In this document: positions 58,888-64,000 of the stretch, piece by piece | How the letters are laid out: the number at the start of each line of letters is the position of its first letter | Position numbering within the stretch: position 1 is the first letter of the stretch | Assembly (NCBI RefSeq): GCF_019218745.1 | Contig: NZ_JAHUXA010000001.1 | Location: 930,001-994,000, forward strand | Reading direction: 5' to 3' | Length of the DNA stretch: 64,000 nucleotides | Source: Enterobacter sp. ENT03 | Lineage (GTDB): Bacteria > Pseudomonadota > Gammaproteobacteria > Enterobacterales > Enterobacteriaceae | The notes under the pieces: generated by a model | What the model was told of the DNA's origin: nothing | Databases searched by the model: none | What the model saw: the letters and a program-made list of their open reading frames with translations, nothing else | Program-made: the position numbers and the translations under genes

Positions 58888-60312
58888 ATGAATACCACTG
58901 CTGTTTCGCCGGGTCGGGCAGCGCTGATCGTGCTGCTGACCGGTCAAATGTTACCGCTGATCGACACCTCAATTACCAATGTGGCTCTTGATTCTATTAC
59001 CGGATCGCTGCACCCCAGCGCCACGCAACTGGAGCTGATCGTCGCCCTGTACGGCGTGGCCTTTGCGGTCTGTCTGGCGATGGGCAGTAAGCTCGGCGAT
59101 AACCTCGGTCGCCGCCGGGTGTTTATGTGGGGCGTGGCGGCATTTGGCGTCGCCTCGCTGCTGTGCGGCATGGCGACCTCAGTCGGGGCGCTGCTGGCTG
59201 CCCGCACTTTACAGGGCATGGGCGCGGCGCTGATCGTGCCGCAAATTCTCGCCACGCTGCACGTGACGCTGACAGGCAGCGCACGGGCGAAAGCCATCAG
59301 TCTATACGGCGGCATTGGCGGCATCGCCTTTATCATCGGGCAGATGGGCGGCGGCTGGCTGGTGTCCGCTGATATTGCCGGGCTGGGCTGGCGCAACGCC
59401 TTTTTCATCAACGTGCCGATCTGTCTGCTGGTGCTGGCCGTCGCGCGCCGTTATGTGCCGGAAACCCGCAGCGATGCGCCGTCGCGCATTGACTGGCGCG
59501 GCACGTCCCTGCTGGCAGTGATCCTCTGCTGTCTGCTGTTCCCGCTGGCTCTCGGCCCGGAACTGCACTGGCCGTGGCCGACAACGGCGGCGCTGCTGGC
59601 GGTGATCCCGCTGGCGCTGTGGATGCGCAGCGATGCCGCACGCCAGCAACAGCGCGGATCACAACCGCTGTTGCCGCCACGCCTGCTGAAGCTCCCCAGC
59701 ATCCGGTTCGGCATCCTTATCGCCCTGCTGTTTTTCAGCGCCTGGTCCGGCTTTATGTTCTGTATGGCGCTGACCATGCAGGCAGGCATGGGCATGGCGC
59801 CGTGGCAGTCGGGAAACAGTTTTATCGCGCTGGGCGTCGCCTATTTTGTCTCCGCCTGGTATGCGCCAAAACTTATCGCCCGCTACGCGACCGGCACTAT
59901 TTTGCTGACCGGTATCGCCATTCAGCTGCTCGGCCTGCTGGCGCTGATCGCCACGCTGACCGCGTCCGGGCGGATCGTGGGTGCGCTGGCACTGGCCCCG
60001 TCTACGGCGCTGATTGGCTACGGACAGGCGTTGATTGTGAACAGTTTTTACCGTATCGGGATGCGGGATATTGCCGCCCGTGATGCCGGAGCGGGCAGCG
60101 CCATCCTCAGTACGCTGCAACAGGCGACGCTCGGCCTGGGTCCGGCGGTATTAGGCGGCCTGTTCCTGCATCTGCTGGCGCGCAGCGAGGGGAATTATTC
60201 TTCGGCGCTGAGCGGCTTTCTCGCCGTGGAAGTGGTGATGATGCTGGCGCTGGCGACAGCGGCGATTTGCGGTCGCCAGCACCTGATGCCGGTCTGCACC
60301 GACAAACAGTAA
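58888..60312 (+). CDS. MFS drug exporter, DHA2-type (14 spans)
   Basis: This 474-residue protein has about fourteen hydrophobic segments. Motifs are SLKLGD-like GSKLGDNLGRRRVFMWG (loop 2-3) and the antiporter motif GGIGGIAFIIGQMGGGWL (span 5), which mark drug:H+ antiporters related to EmrB/QacA/SmvA. GGAG precedes the ATG. Its partner is the divergent XRE regulator. The substrate cannot be read from sequence; biocides or dyes are plausible. Confidence 0.86.
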   Translation: MNTTAVSPGRAALIVLLTGQMLPLIDTSITNVALDSITGSLHPSATQLELIVALYGVAFAVCLAMGSKLGDNLGRRRVFMWGVAAFGVASLLCGMATSVGALLAARTLQGMGAALIVPQILATLHVTLTGSARAKAISLYGGIGGIAFIIGQMGGGWLVSADIAGLGWRNAFFINVPICLLVLAVARRYVPETRSDAPSRIDWRGTSLLAVILCCLLFPLALGPELHWPWPTTAALLAVIPLALWMRSDAARQQQRGSQPLLPPRLLKLPSIRFGILIALLFFSAWSGFMFCMALTMQAGMGMAPWQSGNSFIALGVAYFVSAWYAPKLIARYATGTILLTGIAIQLLGLLALIATLTASGRIVGALALAPSTALIGYGQALIVNSFYRIGMRDIAARDAGAGSAILSTLQQATLGLGPAVLGGLFLHLLARSEGNYSSALSGFLAVEVVMMLALATAAICGRQHLMPVCTDKQ

Positions 60313-60314
60313 CA

Positions 60315-61178
60315 CTAGGCGGGCAGCCGTTTTACCATCCGCCAGCGGAACCAGATTTGCGCCACGAGGATCAGCACGCCGCCGATGATTTTCTGTAGCG
60401 GCAGCCGTTCGCCGTACCACACGGAGGCGGCGATCACCGTCAGCAGCGGCTCCAGCACCATAATAATGGCGGCGCTGGCGACGGCGGCGTGTTTTTGCCC
60501 CTGCAATTGCAGGCCAAAGCGCAGCGCCGTGGCGATGAAAATACTGGCGATCAGCCAGCCAAAGGTGGTGGCGCTGATACCCTGCGTCCACGGCTCAAAC
60601 AGCGCGGAGATCACAAGCGCGGTGAGGCCGGTGATCGCCAGTTGCGCGGTGGTGAGCGGGATCAGCGGCACCTCGCGGGCGACACGGCTGGTATAGCAAA
60701 AGGAAATAGACTGCACGAAGGCGGTGAGTAAAAACCAGCCCTGGCTGGCGTGGAAGGTAATGGGAACATGCAGGCTCAACAGCGCCAGGCCGATAATCGC
60801 CAGCGGCAGGCACTCCCAGTACGCCCGCGCCGGGCGCACGCCCATCATGCCCCAGGCCACCAGCGGCACAAACAGCATCGAGAGGCTCATAATGAACGCC
60901 CCCTCCCCCAGCGACGGCGTCACCGACACCGACCAGATCCACAAGCACAGGTTCAGCGCCATCCACAGACCGCTGATGATCACCGGCTTCAGCTGAATGC
61001 GGGCAATGCGTTCACCGCGACAGAACGGCAGCAGCACCAGCGCGCCACCGCAGAAACGCAGCGCAAGGAAAGCGAAAACCGGCATACCGGCAATGGCCTC
61101 ACGGGAGAAGATCCAGCCGCAGGCGGCGATCATCGTAGTCAGGACGAGAAAAAGATCAGCTTGTCGTTGCCGGTTCAC
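60315..61178 (-). CDS. EamA-family (DMT superfamily) transporter
   Basis: This 287-residue protein has ten hydrophobic segments in two EamA repeats. The first includes FAFLALRFCGGALVLLPF and the second holds ASAAIIMVLEPLLTVIAAS with the family-typical 'EPLL' turn, then WYGERLPLQKIIGGVLIL. Such carriers export metabolites or amino acids. The start is taken as GTG at 61178, where AAGGGA is well spaced; a GTG three codons upstream would touch it. It lies 21 bases after the lacI-type gene, on the same strand, so it is probably under the same transcript. Confidence 0.82.
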   Translation of the reverse strand: MNRQRQADLFLVLTTMIAACGWIFSREAIAGMPVFAFLALRFCGGALVLLPFCRGERIARIQLKPVIISGLWMALNLCLWIWSVSVTPSLGEGAFIMSLSMLFVPLVAWGMMGVRPARAYWECLPLAIIGLALLSLHVPITFHASQGWFLLTAFVQSISFCYTSRVAREVPLIPLTTAQLAITGLTALVISALFEPWTQGISATTFGWLIASIFIATALRFGLQLQGQKHAAVASAAIIMVLEPLLTVIAASVWYGERLPLQKIIGGVLILVAQIWFRWRMVKRLPA

Positions 61179-61199
61179 CGGAAACACTCCCTTAAAAAA

Positions 61200-62180
61200 C
61201 TACGCGCTCAGGCGAGAAATATAGTGCCAGTCCATCATCACCCGCTGGGCGGGGGCATCCGGGTTGTCGATTTTATTCAGCAGTAGCCCGACGGCGGTGC
61301 GGCCAATGTCCTGGGAGGGTTGCTCAATGGTGGTGAGCGGCGGCGAAACCATTTCCGCCAGCGCCGTACCGTCAAAGCCCACCACCGCAATATCCTCCGG
61401 CGTTTTCAGCCCGGCACTGGCAATCGCCAGCATCGCTCCTGCCGCCAGCGTGTCCGATACCGCAAACACCGCGTCCGGGCGCACGTCGGCCTGCAACAGC
61501 TTCTCCATCGCCTGCACGCCCGCGCGGAAGCTCAGTTCGCTGGCATATTCCACGGCGTTATAGTCCAGCTTGCCCTGATGCAGCCCGGTTTTATAACCGC
61601 GCTCGCGCAGACGGGCGTATTTGTAGCTGAGATCGTGGTTGATGAGCGCAATGCGCTGGCGGCCACCAGCCACCAGTTGCCCGATCACGTGCTGGGCGGC
61701 GTCAACATCGTTAATGCCGACGCAGGAGACATTGCCGGCATCGGCGTATTCCGCACACTGCACCCAGGGCGCCTGACCGATCATCGCGGTCAGTTCCGGT
61801 AATTTGCTGAAGGCGTCCATGGTGATAATACCATCGACAATTTTACCGGAGAGCAGCTTCAGCGCCGAGGTGGAACGCGCCACGTCGGAGCCGGAGTTAC
61901 ACAGCAGAATGCGGTAGCCGTTTTTCTCAGCCTCTTCTTCAATGCCCTTGACCACTTCTGCGCAAAACGGGTTGGCGATGTTAGACACCAGCACGAGGAT
62001 CATATAGCTGCGCGCGGTGCGCAGCTGGCGGGCCAGCAGGTTGGGCTGATAATTGCTTTCCTGAATAGCCGCCAGTACCCGTTCGCGATTTTTCGCTTTT
62101 ACGGAGTCGCTGTTGTTGAGCACGCGCGACACCGTGGCGACGGAGACGCCTGCCAGCCGGGCGATTTTCTGAATTGACAT
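61200..62180 (-). CDS. LacI-family regulator
   Basis: This 326-residue repressor has the LacI headpiece (IQKIARLAGVSVATVSRVLN; hinge NLLARQLRTARS) and a periplasmic-binding-like sensor (residues 60-326; LVSNIANPFCAEVVKGIEEEA, in part; VVGFDGTALAEMVSPPLTTI). The start at 62180 was chosen from the family beginning MSIQKIA. It lies 82 bases after the oxidoreductase stop codon on the same strand and in front of the EamA gene. It probably controls the sugar-oxidoreductase cluster; the inducer is unknown. Confidence 0.88.
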   Translation of the reverse strand: MSIQKIARLAGVSVATVSRVLNNSDSVKAKNRERVLAAIQESNYQPNLLARQLRTARSYMILVLVSNIANPFCAEVVKGIEEEAEKNGYRILLCNSGSDVARSTSALKLLSGKIVDGIITMDAFSKLPELTAMIGQAPWVQCAEYADAGNVSCVGINDVDAAQHVIGQLVAGGRQRIALINHDLSYKYARLRERGYKTGLHQGKLDYNAVEYASELSFRAGVQAMEKLLQADVRPDAVFAVSDTLAAGAMLAIASAGLKTPEDIAVVGFDGTALAEMVSPPLTTIEQPSQDIGRTAVGLLLNKIDNPDAPAQRVMMDWHYISRLSA

Positions 62181-62262
62181 AAAACGGACACATCCTGCGG
62201 TTGGCGCAATGCAATGCTTGCAGGCTATCACAAATTTAGTGCCCGGCGAACCGGGCTGTCGT

Positions 62263-63414
62263 TCACGAGGCCACGCGGATCCAGCGCTGCTGCTGATGAC
62301 TTTTCACAATGGCATCAATGATAAACATCACGTTCGCGCCATCCTCAAAGGTGGCGAACGGGGCCGTTCCGGCGGCGGGCATTTTTCCGGCGCGCACTGC
62401 CTCATAAAATTGCAGCATCATATTTTTGAAGGCATCCGGCCAGCCTTCGATATGCCCGCCGGGGAAGTGGGCGCTGGCGGCGGCGTCCCGTGCCATCAGG
62501 CCAGGATCGTCCGTGAGGATCTGATTGGGCTGATTACGGTGCCCAATCCACAACTGCTGCGGCACTTCCTGATCCCAGGCCAGCGAACAGGCGCTGCCGT
62601 TGATCTCAAAACTGAGGCGGTTTTTGCGCCCGGCGCTGACCTGCGAAACGCTGAAACAGCCTTTGCTGCCGTCGTCAAAACGCAGCAGGACCGCACCGCC
62701 ATCTTCGGTGGTGACCGGTTTATCCTCATACTGCGCGGTCTCGTTGCCGTGGCTGAAGGTCGCCCCGCCGTCGGTGCGCGCTTTGCGCGTTGGCCAGACG
62801 ATCGCCAGATCCGCCATCACCTCGGTGATGCGCCGCCCGGTGACAAACTGCACCGTGTCGCACCAGTGAGAGCCAATATCCGCCACCGCGCGGGAGAGGC
62901 CGCCCATTGCTGCGTCCACCCGCCAGTTATAGTCGGTTTCCAGCACCATCCAGTCCTGCAAATAGCTGCCGTTAACCGAAAACAGCCGCCCCGTTTGCCC
63001 GTGGCGCTGCATACTCGCCGCCTGCTGCACCATCGCAAACTGCCGGTAAACGAAGCTGACGCCATGCACCACCCCTGCCGCCTGTGCCAGCGCCACCAGT
63101 TCGCGGGCTTCTTCCGGCGTCATGCACAGCGGTTTTTCGGAAAAGACGTGCTTTCCGGCGCGCAGGACCTGCCGGTTGATTTCCGCATGCAGATGATTCG
63201 GCGTGCAGTTATGCACCACGTCCAGCCCCGGATGCGCCAGAAAATCCTCCACCGCGCCGTAGGCGTGCGGCACGTTCAGCGCCGCCGCTTTTTCCTGCGC
63301 GGCGATAAGCGAGCTGTCGCACAGCGCAACCACCTCAACGAAACCCAGACGGCGCAGGGCTTCAATATGCGCCGGACCGATAAAGCCGCTGCCGATAATA
63401 CCGACCTTGATCAT
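62263..63414 (-). CDS. Gfo/Idh/MocA-family NAD(P)-dependent sugar oxidoreductase
   Basis: This 383-residue protein starts with a Rossmann dinucleotide site (VGIIGSGFIGPAHIEAL), has EKPLCMTPEEARELV with the catalytic Lys (near residue 95), and the second-domain signature SRAVADIGSHWCDTVQF with the active-site Asp and His (near 178-190). The family oxidises or epimerises sugars and inositols. Its ATG overlaps the stop codon of the upstream isomerase gene (ATGA). With that gene it forms a carbohydrate catabolism pair; the substrate is not identifiable. Confidence 0.88.
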   Translation of the reverse strand: MIKVGIIGSGFIGPAHIEALRRLGFVEVVALCDSSLIAAQEKAAALNVPHAYGAVEDFLAHPGLDVVHNCTPNHLHAEINRQVLRAGKHVFSEKPLCMTPEEARELVALAQAAGVVHGVSFVYRQFAMVQQAASMQRHGQTGRLFSVNGSYLQDWMVLETDYNWRVDAAMGGLSRAVADIGSHWCDTVQFVTGRRITEVMADLAIVWPTRKARTDGGATFSHGNETAQYEDKPVTTEDGGAVLLRFDDGSKGCFSVSQVSAGRKNRLSFEINGSACSLAWDQEVPQQLWIGHRNQPNQILTDDPGLMARDAAASAHFPGGHIEGWPDAFKNMMLQFYEAVRAGKMPAAGTAPFATFEDGANVMFIIDAIVKSHQQQRWIRVAS

Positions 63415-64000
63415 GAGGCGTCTCCCAGTCCGAGCATGCGGCGCACGCTGGCGCGATCTGAGGCGCTGGCGGCAAAATCATCAAACGCACGATCCGCCAC
63501 CGGAATGATATGCCGACGGATAAATTCGCTGCCCTCCCGCGCGCCCGCATCGCCCGCTTTCAGGCAGCACTCCCACTCCAGCACCGCCCAGCCGTCATAG
63601 CCGTACTGCGTCAGCTTGCTGAAAATTGCCCCGAAGTCGATCTGCCCGTCGCCTGGCGAGCGGAAGCGTCCGGCGCGGTCGATCCACGGCTGATAGCCGC
63701 CGTAGACGCCGCTGCGCCCGTTGCGGCGGAACTCCGCATCTTTAACGTGAAAGGCTTTGATACGCCCATGATAGCGATCGATAAACGCCAGATAGTCGAT
63801 GTGCTGCAACAGCAGATGGCTCGGGTCGTAGAGCATATTGCAGCGCGGATGGTGATCCACCAGCGCCAGAAAACGCTCAAAGGTAGCGCCGTCGTGCAGA
63901 TCTTCCCCCGGATGGATCTCAAAGCAGACGTTAACCCCATGGCGATCAAAGACGTCAAAGATCGGACGCCAACGGGCAGCCAGTTCATGAAAGGCTTCCT
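63411..64000 (-). CDS. Sugar phosphate isomerase/epimerase (xylose-isomerase-like TIM barrel), 5' part beyond window
   Basis: The C-terminal 196 codons are in the window and the frame is open to position 64000. Metal-site features are visible: VCFEIHPGED (Glu), NMLYDPSHLLLQ (Asp and His), AFHVKDAEF (His/Asp), and VLEWECCLKAGD near the end (Glu), as in IolE/YcjR-like enzymes. A typical member has about 320-350 residues, so roughly the N-terminal 40% is missing. It is translated into the Gfo/Idh/MocA gene by a 4-base overlap. Confidence 0.85.
   Translation of the reverse strand, partial: EAFHELAARWRPIFDVFDRHGVNVCFEIHPGEDLHDGATFERFLALVDHHPRCNMLYDPSHLLLQHIDYLAFIDRYHGRIKAFHVKDAEFRRNGRSGVYGGYQPWIDRAGRFRSPGDGQIDFGAIFSKLTQYGYDGWAVLEWECCLKAGDAGAREGSEFIRRHIIPVADRAFDDFAASASDRASVRRMLGLGDAS

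Noticed and set aside
62209-63600. Long open frame (463 codons) on the plus strand opposite the Gfo/Idh/MocA gene
   Set aside because: It is antisense to a clearly identified gene. It has no ribosome binding site, no recognisable domain, and a composition typical of a GC-rich shadow frame.

Overview
The window is a chromosomal segment from a member of the Enterobacteriaceae. From mlaA (left edge) to hemF (about 55.1 kb), gene content and order largely follow the E. coli/Salmonella chromosome: mlaA, yfdC, argW, ypdK, alaC, pyrSR (ypdAB), glk, ypeC, mntH, nupC, pdeA, two tRNA-Ala genes, yfeCD, gltX, three tRNA-Val genes plus lysV, xapRBA, yfeH, ypeB, ligA, zipA, cysZ, cysK, ptsHI-crr, pdxK, cysM, yfeK, cysAWUP, yfeX, yfeY, yfeZ, ypeA, amiA, hemF. 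It is not E. coli: ypdC/fry, yfeN/yfeR, murQP/ucpA and the eut operon are missing from their E. coli positions, and several accessory modules are present. A ramR/romA/ramA locus beside hemF points to the Klebsiella/Enterobacter/Citrobacter/Salmonella side of the family. I do not name a genus.

Accessory modules, left to right. (1) 2.0-9.6 kb, between argW and ypdK-alaC: a mannose-family PTS with two SIS-domain deglycases and a LevR-like sigma-54 activator, matching the Salmonella gfr system for glucoselysine/fructoselysine. The structural operon has a near-perfect sigma-54 promoter embedded in the dyad/terminator that follows the regulator. (2) 15.5-16.5 kb: an aldo/keto reductase divergent from glk. 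(3) 29.1 kb: a FlxA-like coiled-coil protein behind a sigma-28-type promoter. (4) 41.5-46.4 kb: an AraC regulator, an MFS carrier and a cytoplasmic GH78 alpha-L-rhamnosidase. Together with yfeK they separate cysM from cysPUWA. (5) 55.2-57.9 kb: ramA, romA and ramR with a perfect RamR-type operator, plus a YjbR-like gene overlapping ramR. (6) 57.9-60.3 kb: an XRE regulator divergent from a DHA2-type MFS exporter, with a strong palindrome between them. (7) 60.3-64.0 kb: LacI and EamA genes, then a Gfo/Idh/MocA oxidoreductase translationally coupled to a sugar isomerase/epimerase that runs off the right edge.

Functional themes are PTS sugar uptake and its general components (gfr, glk, ptsHI-crr), sulfate uptake and cysteine synthesis (cysPUWA, cysZ, cysK, cysM, with pdxK supplying PLP), nucleoside salvage (nupC, xapAB), translation (gltX and seven tRNA genes), and envelope or cell-division functions (mlaA, zipA, amiA). 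The non-coding content includes REP/BIME elements, a duplicated lysV 3' end with its terminator (rtT-like), an ERIC-like palindromic repeat after hemF, and recognisable operators for MntR, Fur, CRP, Mlc, Cra and RamR. I found no prophage, transposase or CRISPR array.

All identifications come from reading the sequence and from recalled family knowledge. No database search was run.
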